From an uncultured Bacteroidales bacterium (lineage in GTDB: Bacteria; Bacteroidota; Bacteroidia; Bacteroidales; Muribaculaceae), in the NCBI GenBank assembly GCA_902762385.1, contig CACWNQ010000005.1:1-64000 (forward strand): 64,000 nucleotides of DNA. Direction: 5' to 3'. The position numbers were made by a program, and so were the translations under genes. This document shows, piece by piece, positions 42,062 to 49,629 of the stretch. The stretch's first letter is position 1, and each line of letters opens with the position of its first letter. The notes beneath the pieces were generated by a model. That model saw nothing but the letters and a program-made list of their open reading frames with translations, searched no databases and was not told where the DNA came from.

Positions 42062-43765
42062 ATGAAGAAAATTTTGACTCTTCTTTTCGCAGTTGTGACT
42101 GTAGCAGCTTTTGCTGCTCCTGCAGTTCAAAAGGCTCACAAGCTCCAGCCACAGAAATCGGAGGCTAAGATTGAGATGAAAGCCAAAATGGGTGATCTCT
42201 ACACTGGCAAGGCCGGCATGTTGAAAGACGTTCCTACGGTTGACACCATGTACATGACACCTAAGGGAACTTTCTTCTCAGCTTACTTCCCCTACAATGG
42301 TAGCTTCTTTTACAGCTACAACCTGGCGTTGATTCCAACTAACATTGAAACTACTTGGACCAACATCTCTATAGGTATCGCAAGCGACACCTACGACTGG
42401 GCTTACTTCAATCCAGCTATCGACGAGGAGTATCTTACCCCAGTAGAGGGACAGAAAGACTTGGTAGCAACATTCCCCAACTATCCCGGATGGTGGATTG
42501 CACCAAGACTCTATGCTAATGCCTATGCTGAAAACGCCGAATACTATGCATTTGACGGCGCTGTGTTCATGGGTGGTAAGTTCGAGGATGACGTGCTTGG
42601 CGACGGTACTGTTTTAACTAACATGTATCAGTTCCCTCCTCGTGCCGACTACAACACCATCATGCGCACTTCGTTTGGTGCTGGTTATGGCGATGATGCT
42701 AATTCATTCTATGCCGACCTTCCCGATGCTTACAAGCCCGAAGGTTCTGTAGATGGCAAGATTCAGAACTTCATCCAGTACTTCGACTATCCTGGTAAGC
42801 CCTACACTTTCTCTCGCATCCAGTTCTATGCTAACTGCACTGCCGATGCTGGTAAAGTTCTTACCGCCAAGGTTTGCAAGGTAGAGAACAATGTTATTGA
42901 CATCGAGAACCCAATCGCTACTGCTACTTATGAGTTCCCCGCACAAGTTATGGACGAGACTACTGCAATCGACTTCTACTTTGAGAAAGAGGATCCTGAG
43001 CTCGGCCTTACCGAGGAGGACTGGCTCCTTATCGATGGCGAAATCGGTATCGTAATCGAGGGCGTTAACGACTGTGAAGATATTACTCCTGTCTTGGGCG
43101 CTATGTCTTATGATTTAGATCAGGCTCACGATGAGCTTTACAGCCAATTCTGCAATGGCTATGCTTTGTGGTACTTCTATGACAATGCTGGTGAGGTTGT
43201 TGACGCTTCAATTATGCCCTGCCACATGGGTTACTACTGGGGCGATCCAATGTATCTTCCTGAGAACCTCCTTCTCTCTATCAACGCTCAGATGGCATTC
43301 ATCGAGACTGTAGCCGACAACGCTACCGAGTACACTATCCCCGCTGAGGGTGGCAATGTTACTCTCGAGCTCAAGGCTAGCGAGCCTTACGATGCTTGGA
43401 ACGTTGAGGATATCCCAAGCTGGATTAACATCGAGGCCGAGGACATCATGGACGAGGAAGATGGCAGCTACACTGGCTACACCACTCTTACTATCAACGT
43501 TGAGCCTAATAACAACGGCACTGTAGTTTACACTCTCCCAGGCACCGAGTTCAAGATCATCGTTGGTGATGGCGGCGCTGTTGTAGTTCCTGGCGATGTT
43601 AACGGCGACGGCGTATGCAACTCTGGCGACGTAACAATACTTTACAACTACTTCCTTGATGGTGCAACTGAGGGTTTGGTTAATGGTGATGTTGACGGTG
43701 ATGGCAGCATTACTTCTGGTGATATCACCTTCATCTACAACCTCCTTCTTGGTTCAGCAAAATAA
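42062..43765 (+). CDS. Secreted protein with BACON-like and C-terminal dockerin-like domains
   Basis: Protein of 567 residues with a signal peptide (to about AFAAP, residue 19). Residues 40-400 form a beta-rich domain I do not recognise. About 415-505 is BACON-like (IPAEGGNVTLELKA, then WNVEDIPSWINIEA). The last 57 residues contain two EF-hand-type calcium loops, DVNGDGVCNSGD and DVDGDGSITSGD, each followed by a helix (VTILYNYFLD, ITFIYNLLLG), which is the arrangement of a type I dockerin. No cohesin is visible in the window. Codon use is strongly biased, suggesting high expression. It is monocistronic between its own promoter and terminator. Confidence 0.8.
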   Translation: MKKILTLLFAVVTVAAFAAPAVQKAHKLQPQKSEAKIEMKAKMGDLYTGKAGMLKDVPTVDTMYMTPKGTFFSAYFPYNGSFFYSYNLALIPTNIETTWTNISIGIASDTYDWAYFNPAIDEEYLTPVEGQKDLVATFPNYPGWWIAPRLYANAYAENAEYYAFDGAVFMGGKFEDDVLGDGTVLTNMYQFPPRADYNTIMRTSFGAGYGDDANSFYADLPDAYKPEGSVDGKIQNFIQYFDYPGKPYTFSRIQFYANCTADAGKVLTAKVCKVENNVIDIENPIATATYEFPAQVMDETTAIDFYFEKEDPELGLTEEDWLLIDGEIGIVIEGVNDCEDITPVLGAMSYDLDQAHDELYSQFCNGYALWYFYDNAGEVVDASIMPCHMGYYWGDPMYLPENLLLSINAQMAFIETVADNATEYTIPAEGGNVTLELKASEPYDAWNVEDIPSWINIEAEDIMDEEDGSYTGYTTLTINVEPNNNGTVVYTLPGTEFKIIVGDGGAVVVPGDVNGDGVCNSGDVTILYNYFLDGATEGLVNGDVDGDGSITSGDITFIYNLLLGSAK

Positions 43766-43867
43766 TCTAAACGACATTTATTAAGAGAGACTGCTCAACA
43801 CGTTTTAAACACGTTATTTATTAGTCACAAGTCCACGAGCAGTTAATCTGAAATAAATATCACACAA

Positions 43868-43902
43868 AAAGGCGACCCCCACCCGGGAGTCGCCTTTCTT
43901 TT
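43868..43902 (+). terminator. Intrinsic terminator
   Basis: A 9-bp stem, AAAGGCGAC/GTCGCCTTT, extended by CCC/GGG, then CTTTTC. Confidence 0.9.
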
Positions 43903-43945
43903 CTCCTAAACTGGTCTTGTATTTGTATATCAAACAACTATTCAG

Positions 43946-43963
43946 CCATGTGCAAGCACATGG
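43946..43963. repeat. Perfect stem-loop downstream of the LuxR-type gene
   Basis: CCATGTG-CAAG-CACATGG, 7 bp, without a U-run on either strand. It could help end the minus-strand LuxR-type transcript. Confidence 0.35.
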
Positions 43964-44041
43964 AAATTAGAGCACTTCGTGCTAAAATTATTATATTGCC
44001 ACAACGTTTTTTTCAAACAAGCCCAATTGTGCATTATGCAT

Positions 44042-44614
44042 TCAAATTACGGTGTCTTCGTCGATGAGGTTGTTGAGGAGGGCGTAGACGGTGAGGCCGG
44101 CGACTGATTTGATGCCTGTCTTGCGGACGATGTTCTTGCGGTGGGTGGTCACCGTGAAGATGCTCACATTGAGGCGGGCAGCAATTTCCTTGTTGGAGAG
44201 TCCCTTGGCGACCTCGATGAGCACTGCAGTCTCGCGCTTTGTGAGCTCGTGGTTGCTTATTGCTGCATCGCCAGTCGTAGCCTTGGCACTCAGGTCTCGC
44301 ACCGATTGCAGAATCGACTGACGGCTGTCGCGGATGTCGATGATGGCATCGAAATGACGCAATCGCGACTGCTTCACATACTGGTAAACCAGCGCCACAA
44401 CTGCAATGCTGCGACCACTGCGCAGTTCAGTGACATTGTCGTAGAGAGTGGGGTTGATGATAAGGATGTCGGGCTTGAGCACGTCGAGGCGCTGAGTGAG
44501 GTCGCTGGCAGTTGCCTCGGGCTGAAGCAACTTGAGGTCGGCATGCTGCAGGGTTGCTTTCAGTCCCTCAACGATGACCTCAGATGGCTCTACGATTAAT
44601 ACTTTCCTTTTCAT
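44042..44614 (-). CDS. LuxR-type response regulator with a pseudo-receiver domain
   Basis: Protein of 190 residues. The N-terminal 115 have a receiver fold (KVLIVEPSEVIVEGL, then PDILIINPTLYDN), but N54 stands where the phosphorylated aspartate belongs and the acidic pocket is reduced to E9. The C-terminal 65 form a LuxR/GerE helix-turn-helix (LTKRETAVLIEVAKG, SNKEIAARLNVS, VTTHRKNIVRKTG). It should bind DNA without ordinary phosphorylation. Its start overlaps the stop of the hemerythrin-like gene by 4 bases (ATGA), so the two are translationally coupled and probably act together. Confidence 0.85.
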   Translation of the reverse strand: MKRKVLIVEPSEVIVEGLKATLQHADLKLLQPEATASDLTQRLDVLKPDILIINPTLYDNVTELRSGRSIAVVALVYQYVKQSRLRHFDAIIDIRDSRQSILQSVRDLSAKATTGDAAISNHELTKRETAVLIEVAKGLSNKEIAARLNVSIFTVTTHRKNIVRKTGIKSVAGLTVYALLNNLIDEDTVI

Positions 44615-45300
44615 AGGGCAGCGGTCTTTTCAAGTTGTTTCACATAGGGGCCCAGAATCTTGTCCTCGATTAGTGAGTGCTTGCGCAGGTCGTGCGAGAG
44701 TTGCAGGATGTCGAATACCATGTCGATGGCATCGTCGTCGCCAGCAGGCAGATACTTGAATATAATCTGCACTAGGTCACTGAGTTTGTCATCGAGGTTG
44801 TCGTGTGTGTCGAGATAGGACTTAATCGTGAAGCTGTCGGTGCTGTCGCTGTTGAGCAGGCGGCTGATGTGGGGATAGACGATTGTCTCCTCACGCTCGA
44901 AGTGCTCGCGCACCTCGTCGAGATAGGCCTTGAAGAATCCCTTTATCGCCTTGCCGGCGCGTGCCGGAAGCATCGATGCAATCTTGTCGAGATGGTGTCC
45001 AATGTGTGGCAAGCGACGGTTCAAGTAGTAGTCGTGTGAGCGCAGCAAGTAGGGCACTAGACCCTGCATGGGAGTGCTCATTACTTCACGCTGCGTGGGC
45101 AAGTAGCTGTCGTTGCTGTACACTTGGCATATCAGCAGGAAGAAATGCGGGTCTACGTCGTGCTCGGCGCACACTTGAGCTATGGTCTTGTCGCCAAAGC
45201 CCATAGGAATGCCAAAATGCGATAATGTGAGCAGTAGTTCAGGCTGTGAAGTGACCAGTGCCGACAGGTTGTCGCTTTCTTTATAAATGTAATCGTTCAT
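44611..45300 (-). CDS. Hemerythrin-domain protein, RIC/YtfE/ScdA-like
   Basis: Protein of 229 residues. The N-terminal segment (LLTLSHFGIPMGFGDKTIAQVCAEH) resembles the ScdA/YtfE N-terminal domain. The rest is a four-helix hemerythrin bundle with candidate di-iron ligands in RSHDYYLNRRLPHIGHHLD, HFEREETIVYPHI, THDNLDDKL and LRKHSLIEDKILGPYV. Relatives repair iron-sulfur centres after nitric oxide or oxidative stress or sense oxygen. Coupling to a LuxR-type regulator is a recurrent Bacteroidetes arrangement. It is first in its operon, with a consensus promoter covered by a palindrome. Confidence 0.85.
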   Translation of the reverse strand: MNDYIYKESDNLSALVTSQPELLLTLSHFGIPMGFGDKTIAQVCAEHDVDPHFFLLICQVYSNDSYLPTQREVMSTPMQGLVPYLLRSHDYYLNRRLPHIGHHLDKIASMLPARAGKAIKGFFKAYLDEVREHFEREETIVYPHISRLLNSDSTDSFTIKSYLDTHDNLDDKLSDLVQIIFKYLPAGDDDAIDMVFDILQLSHDLRKHSLIEDKILGPYVKQLEKTAAL

Positions 45301-45323
45301 AAGCGTTTTGTGTTTTTATGCCA

Positions 45324-45355
45324 CAAATTTAGGGAGAATTTTGCATTTAAGCAAA
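45324..45355 (-). promoter_or_regulatory. Consensus promoter of the hemerythrin-LuxR operon
   Basis: Minus strand: TTTG (45352-45355), 20 bases, TAAATTTG (45324-45331). The start is predicted near 45320, 20 bases before the ATG. Confidence 0.75.
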
Positions 45356-45365
45356 ATCCTCCCTA
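45330..45365. promoter_or_regulatory. Palindrome overlapping the hemerythrin promoter (candidate operator)
   Basis: Arms 45330-45344 and 45351-45365 are 14 of 15 complementary around ATTTAA. The right arm contains the -33 TTTG and the left arm touches the -7 element, so a bound dimer would block the promoter. It could instead end pepD transcription, though no U-run follows. Confidence 0.6.
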
Positions 45366-45375
45366 ATTATAGTTA

Positions 45376-45400
45376 TTCTAGACTTTCTAGATTTTCTAGA
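45376..45400. repeat. CTAGA array with 9-bp period
   Basis: TTCTAGA at 45376, 45385 and 45394, exactly 9 bases apart, between the pepD stop and the hemerythrin operator. Same family as the arrays at 3417 and 5198. Confidence 0.85.
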
Positions 45401-45410
45401 ATTTTGGTTA

Positions 45411-46868
45411 TTACTTGACGGGTGCTTCCTCGAGGGCCTTAACGAGCAGCTTCCAGAATGGCTCGGCGGCAGGTATGTAGGCACGCTCGATAGTGGTGTG
45501 TGGACTGCGCAGTGTTGGGCCGAAGCTAACTACGTCCATGTGTGGATATTTGCCCAGGATGATTGAGCACTCCAGACCTGCATGGTCAACTTGCACGATG
45601 CCTTCTTCCTTGAAGAGCTTCTTGTAGAGGTTGAGCAGCATGTGAAGAGCCTCGCTGTCGGGGTTAGGATCCCAGCCAATGTAGTCGCCACCAGTCTCAA
45701 CCTTGAAGTCGGCGAGATGGAAGCATGTCATGAGCATCTTCACGATGTAGTCCTTCATGTCCTCGCGAGCCGAGCGTGCTAGAATCTGCACCGCAGCCTT
45801 GCCGTCCTCGATGTCGATGATTGCGAGGTTGCTTGAGGTCTCAACTACGTTGGGATAGGCGGGGATGAAACGAACCACGCCGTCGTGGCAAGCGTAGAGA
45901 GCGCGCAGGATGGTAGTCTGGTCGTCGAGGGCCATCTTCATCTTGGGACGGTCTACCTTCTTGATGGTTAGGTCGACGTTGTCCTCGATGAGCTTGAACT
46001 GGCTCTCAAACTCAGCCTTCAAGGTCTTGATGAGTTTCTTCATGCCCTTGAGGTTGTCCTCAGGGATGGTCATCACTGTCTCGGCCTTGAATGGAATGGC
46101 ATTGCGCATGTTGCCGCCATGCCAGCTTACCAGGCGAGCCTTGTGGTCCTTGATGGCAAGTTGAGCCAAGCGAACCATCAGCTTGTTGGCGTTGGCACGA
46201 CCTTCGTGAATCTCGAGTCCGCTGTGTCCTCCCTTGAGTCCCTTGAGGGTGATGCGCACTGCGATTTCGCCAGCAGTGGTCTTCACCTCGTTGTATTTGC
46301 GAGTGCAGGTAACGTCGATGCCACCAGCGCTGCCAATCACAAACTTGCCCCAAGTCTCGCTGTCGAGGTTGAAGAGGATGTCGCCCTTCATCTGTCCCTT
46401 GGGCAGGTCGTTGGCACCATACATGCCGGTTTCCTCGTCCTTAGTGATAAGTCCCTCGATGGGGCCGTGCTTGAGGGTGTTGTCTTCCATAACAGCCATG
46501 ATGGCTGCTACGCCCAGACCGTCGTCGGCGCCAAGAGTGGTGCCACGAGCCTTGATCCAATCGCCATCGATGTATGGTTCGATTGGGTCGGTCTCGAAGT
46601 TGTGTTTGCTCTCGGGAGTCTTTTGTGGCACCATGTCCATGTGTGCCTGCATTGTGATGCACTTGCGGTTTTCCATGCCTGGTGAGGCTGGTTTGCGCAT
46701 CACGATGTTGCCAGCAGGGTCTTGGAAAGCCTCAACGCCCACCTTCTTAGCGAAGTCGAGCAGGAATTGCTGGATTTTCTCAACGTGTCCTGAGGGACGG
46801 GGAATCTGCGTCAGCGCATAGAAATTGCGCCAGATGCATGTCGGTTTCAATTTTTCAATCTCGTTCAT
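45411..46868 (-). CDS. pepD: Aminoacyl-histidine dipeptidase (M20C)
   Basis: Hydrolyses Xaa-His and other dipeptides in the cytoplasm with two zinc ions. Protein of 485 residues, as in E. coli PepD. Metal ligands: H76 in AHMD with D78, D115/D116 in LGADDGLG, and the catalytic glutamate pair in TKDEETGMYG. The GGHSGLEIHEGRANA segment is the dimerisation-domain signature. A link to histidine catabolism (hutU, ftcD elsewhere in the window) is possible but not required. Its promoter is overlapped by a perfect palindrome at 46927-46944. Confidence 0.95.
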   Translation of the reverse strand: MNEIEKLKPTCIWRNFYALTQIPRPSGHVEKIQQFLLDFAKKVGVEAFQDPAGNIVMRKPASPGMENRKCITMQAHMDMVPQKTPESKHNFETDPIEPYIDGDWIKARGTTLGADDGLGVAAIMAVMEDNTLKHGPIEGLITKDEETGMYGANDLPKGQMKGDILFNLDSETWGKFVIGSAGGIDVTCTRKYNEVKTTAGEIAVRITLKGLKGGHSGLEIHEGRANANKLMVRLAQLAIKDHKARLVSWHGGNMRNAIPFKAETVMTIPEDNLKGMKKLIKTLKAEFESQFKLIEDNVDLTIKKVDRPKMKMALDDQTTILRALYACHDGVVRFIPAYPNVVETSSNLAIIDIEDGKAAVQILARSAREDMKDYIVKMLMTCFHLADFKVETGGDYIGWDPNPDSEALHMLLNLYKKLFKEEGIVQVDHAGLECSIILGKYPHMDVVSFGPTLRSPHTTIERAYIPAAEPFWKLLVKALEEAPVK

Positions 46869-46921
46869 AGCTGTTTTTGTGTAATAGTATAATAAGTTAA
46901 TGGTGTTACTTTACAGTGCTA

Positions 46922-46944
46922 CAAAGATAACACTTTTGTGTTAT
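46922..46944 (-). promoter_or_regulatory. pepD promoter with overlapping operator-like palindrome
   Basis: The -7 element is TATCTTTG on the minus strand (46922-46929). ATAACAC (46927-46933), TTTT, GTGTTAT (46938-46944) is a perfect palindrome sharing three bases with it and lying in the -33 to -7 spacer. Confidence 0.6.
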
Positions 46945-47014
46945 ATGTCATAACTTTAGGCAAGAAAAAAGAATTCTCGTTGCTATTTCACTTGTAAAAA
47001 CACGACACTTTGTG

Positions 47015-47022
47015 TAAATTTG
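47015..47022 (+). promoter_or_regulatory. Promoter -7 element of the 47060 lipoprotein gene
   Basis: TAAATTTG, with CTTG exactly 24 bases upstream (46991). The start is predicted near 47026. Confidence 0.55.
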
Positions 47023-47059
47023 TACACACGTTTTTTTGCAAACATTATACAACATTATT

Positions 47060-48040
47060 ATGAAACAGATTTTATTGGTTCTTTCATTGGCAATTGTCTT
47101 GACAGGCTGCCAAATGGGCGGTGGAAGCAATGGTGGCAAGATGCCTCGTTCTAATTCGGGCTACACCGATGAGGAGAAAGAAGAGATAATGAACCAGAAC
47201 AATCCATTGAGACAGGGTGTTACCTATTTTCACAGCGTATCGATGGATTACTCGGTGCAGTATCCTAACTCGTTTGTCGATTTCAAGAAAGATGGCGATC
47301 GTGGTTTCTCATGCCATAGCAAGGATGGAGTAGCTAAGCTCAAGGCATGGGGTGAGGCTTGTGCAATGCAGCTCGAGGAAGCGGTGTCGAAATGCCTTGC
47401 TCAATACAAAAATGATGGAGCGCAGGTGACTGAAACCAGTCTTGATGACGATTCGTTTGTGATTGAAGGCGACAAAGGTGACAAGCAGTTCTACCAACGC
47501 ACGATTTTATATGACGGAAAGAGTGCAACCGTGTATTATGAGTTTAATACCGAAGAACGTGACGATATGGACCCTGAGGCCATCTATTCGAGTCTAGGGA
47601 CTGAACTTGGTGAGTCGCTTATGGCTGGTGCACCTCCTGTGCAAGCAACACCTGAAAAGGCCGATCCTAACTCGGTGGCGCAAGTTGCCTATATGGGAGA
47701 ATGGAACACGTTCTCTACTATGAGATATGAGGACCCATACAAAAAATATCCTGAGTTTAAGGATGTGAATTCATGGGAGGCTCAGACTGGCGGCAAGGAA
47801 GTTTATTTGATTCTTGCCACCCACGATGACACTAAAATCACTGTCAAAAACACCAAGACTGGCGAACGTCTGTATAACAGTGACAGCCGTCCTCTAGTGG
47901 TGCGATGCAACGAGAATGGTGAGCCCGATGTGGAAATCAACTTCATAGGGGGCGACGGCAATCTCACGCGCTACGTGCCACGCCACGATGACAACGGCCA
48001 CCCAGTAGCAGCGCCTGGCATTAGCGACATGACCCGTTAA
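47060..48040 (+). CDS. Lipoprotein of unknown function
   Basis: Protein of 326 residues with a lipoprotein signal (C17 in VLTGC) followed by a Gly/Ser linker. The ATG at 47060 is chosen because the signal peptide starts there; 47036 adds eight unlikely residues. Residues 60-200 hold an alpha/beta region (VSMDYSVQYPNSFVDFKKDGD, later KQFYQRTILYDGKSATVYYEF) that resembles generic PsbP/Mog1-like lipoproteins, but this is weak. The C-terminal third may be a separate beta domain. I do not recognise the family. It is monocistronic. Confidence 0.75.
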   Translation: MKQILLVLSLAIVLTGCQMGGGSNGGKMPRSNSGYTDEEKEEIMNQNNPLRQGVTYFHSVSMDYSVQYPNSFVDFKKDGDRGFSCHSKDGVAKLKAWGEACAMQLEEAVSKCLAQYKNDGAQVTETSLDDDSFVIEGDKGDKQFYQRTILYDGKSATVYYEFNTEERDDMDPEAIYSSLGTELGESLMAGAPPVQATPEKADPNSVAQVAYMGEWNTFSTMRYEDPYKKYPEFKDVNSWEAQTGGKEVYLILATHDDTKITVKNTKTGERLYNSDSRPLVVRCNENGEPDVEINFIGGDGNLTRYVPRHDDNGHPVAAPGISDMTR

Positions 48041-48064
48041 TGTTGAAAAAAAATATCCAAAAAA

Positions 48065-48096
48065 TTTGTTCGTTTGAAAATAAGAGTGTATCTTTG
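48065..48096 (+). promoter_or_regulatory. Full consensus promoter of the Nudix-sirtuin pair
   Basis: TTTG (48065-48068), 20 bases, TATCTTTG (48089-48096). The start is predicted near 48100, 19 bases before the ATG at 48119. Confidence 0.75.
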
Positions 48097-48118
48097 CGTA
48101 AAAATTACACGTAATAAT

Positions 48119-48808
48119 ATGGAAGAACAAAAATACTGTTATGCTTATCCTCACCCAGCGGTCACTACCGACTGTGTGATTTTTGGATTTGATGGCACAA
48201 AACTTAAGGTGTTGCTCATTGAGCGTGGTATTGACCCTTATAAGGGAAAATGGGCATTGCCCGGTGGATTCTTGCGAATGGACGAGAGTGCCGAGCAGGG
48301 AGCATTGAGGGAACTTAAGGAGGAGACTGGACTAGAGACTGCCTACATCAAGCAGTTCCACACATTTACTGAACCTAAACGCGACCCTCGTGAGCGGGTT
48401 ATCACCATTGCCTACTATGCCCTCGTGCGCTTGCAGGATGTGCAGGGTGGCGACGATGCCGCTCGTGCCGAGTGGTTCGCACTCGATGATGTGCCTGCGC
48501 TAGCATTCGACCATGATCAGATTCTGCGCATAGCAACTCGCGAACTGCGCCAGCAAATTCATTTTGAGCCAGTGGGATTTGAGTTGTTACCTAAGCAGTT
48601 TACCATTAGGGAATTGCAGTCGCTTTATGAGGCGGTTCTTGATGTGAAGTTTGACCGTCGCAACTTCTACAAGAAGATGCAGCATCTTGAGCTTCTCACA
48701 CAGGTCGTCAACGATGATCCCAACGTGCCCAAGCAACCTTTCTTCTTTGAGTTTAATCCCAAGAAGTATGAAGAGCTTAAGCATAAGGGCTTCCGTCTGG
48801 AATTTTGA
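48119..48808 (+). CDS. NrtR-like Nudix protein with C-terminal winged-helix region
   Basis: Protein of 229 residues from the ATG at 48119; the in-frame 48074 start lies inside the promoter. The N-terminal half is a Nudix hydrolase domain with a complete Nudix box (G50 to L72, GFLRMDESAEQGALRELKEE), so catalysis on an ADP-ribose-like dinucleotide is plausible. The C-terminal half (FTIRELQSLYEAVLDVKFDRRNFYKKM) is the winged-helix segment of the NrtR regulator family, which senses ADP-ribose and controls NAD genes, or, in Bacteroides relatives, sugar genes. With the box intact it may be enzyme, regulator or both. The sirtuin gene follows after 27 bases. Confidence 0.88.
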   Translation: MEEQKYCYAYPHPAVTTDCVIFGFDGTKLKVLLIERGIDPYKGKWALPGGFLRMDESAEQGALRELKEETGLETAYIKQFHTFTEPKRDPRERVITIAYYALVRLQDVQGGDDAARAEWFALDDVPALAFDHDQILRIATRELRQQIHFEPVGFELLPKQFTIRELQSLYEAVLDVKFDRRNFYKKMQHLELLTQVVNDDPNVPKQPFFFEFNPKKYEELKHKGFRLEF

Positions 48809-48835
48809 TAAACTCGTTTAATAATAAAAACAATT

Positions 48836-49537
48836 ATGAAAACCCTAGTAGTATCATCAGGAGCCGGCATCAGTGCCGAGAGTGGAATTAAAACATTCCG
48901 TGATGCCGATGGATTGTGGGAGAACTATCCCGTAATGGAAGTGGCAAGTCACACTGGATTCTTGCAGAATCCTGCACTCATTCACAAGTTTTATAATGAG
49001 AGGCGTGCGCAGCTGATTGAGGCGCAGCCAAATGCTGCTCACAAAGGTCTTGTGGAACTCGAGAAGTATTTTAATGTGAATGTTATAACACAGAATGTTG
49101 ACGACTTGCACGAGCGTGCTGGCTCGAAAAACGTACTGCACTTGCATGGTGAACTCATGAAGGTGCGTTCGCTCAGGGATGAGAGCCGTGTCTACGCGCT
49201 GCCATGCGACCAACTTACCGACAAGGGATTGGTGACTAGTGTTGACACACGCGACCCTTATGGTGATCCTGTGCGTCCTCACATAGTGTTCTTTGAGGAG
49301 GCAGTGCCAAACTTCGACCATGCATGCATGCTTGCGCAGAAGGCCGACATCTTCGTAGTAATTGGTACATCTCTAGTAGTTTACCCCGCTGCATCGCTCT
49401 TGCACTATGCGCCACGCAGTGCCGAGGTTTATTACATCGACCCACGCCCAAGTGCAGTGCCCGATTACGTTCACGTAATACCCAAAACAGCAACTGAGGG
49501 TGTTAAGGAATTGATTGAGATACTGACTAAAAGCTAA
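48836..49537 (+). CDS. cobB: NAD-dependent class III sirtuin lacking the zinc tetrad
   Basis: Removes acyl groups from lysine with NAD+. Protein of 233 residues. NAD motifs GAGISAESGI (9-18) and QNVDDLHERAGS are intact, the catalytic histidine is H104 in HLHGE, and Y53-x2-R56 (FYNERR) is the signature of desuccinylating/demalonylating class III sirtuins such as E. coli CobB. The four zinc cysteines are missing: the protein has only C124 and C164, and where CobB has KVRC this one has KVRS. It is encoded 27 bases after the NrtR-like Nudix protein. The acyl specificity is inferred. Confidence 0.9.
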   Translation: MKTLVVSSGAGISAESGIKTFRDADGLWENYPVMEVASHTGFLQNPALIHKFYNERRAQLIEAQPNAAHKGLVELEKYFNVNVITQNVDDLHERAGSKNVLHLHGELMKVRSLRDESRVYALPCDQLTDKGLVTSVDTRDPYGDPVRPHIVFFEEAVPNFDHACMLAQKADIFVVIGTSLVVYPAASLLHYAPRSAEVYYIDPRPSAVPDYVHVIPKTATEGVKELIEILTKS

Positions 49538-49559
49538 TAGTGACTTTGGAATTAATGAA

Positions 49560-49615
49560 AAATGAGCTGAAGGGAATATCCTTCCAGCTCATTTCATTTT
49601 CCACGTTGCGTGGAA
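49560..49615. terminator. Bidirectional terminator hairpins
   Basis: AAATGAGCTG-AAGG pairs with CCTT-CCAGCTCATTT (49560-49594), followed by TTCATTTT. A second hairpin, TTCCACG-TTG-CGTGGAA, follows to 49615. They lie between the convergent sirtuin and phosphoesterase genes. Confidence 0.8.
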
Positions 49616-49629
49616 TTATAGCTATTGTA

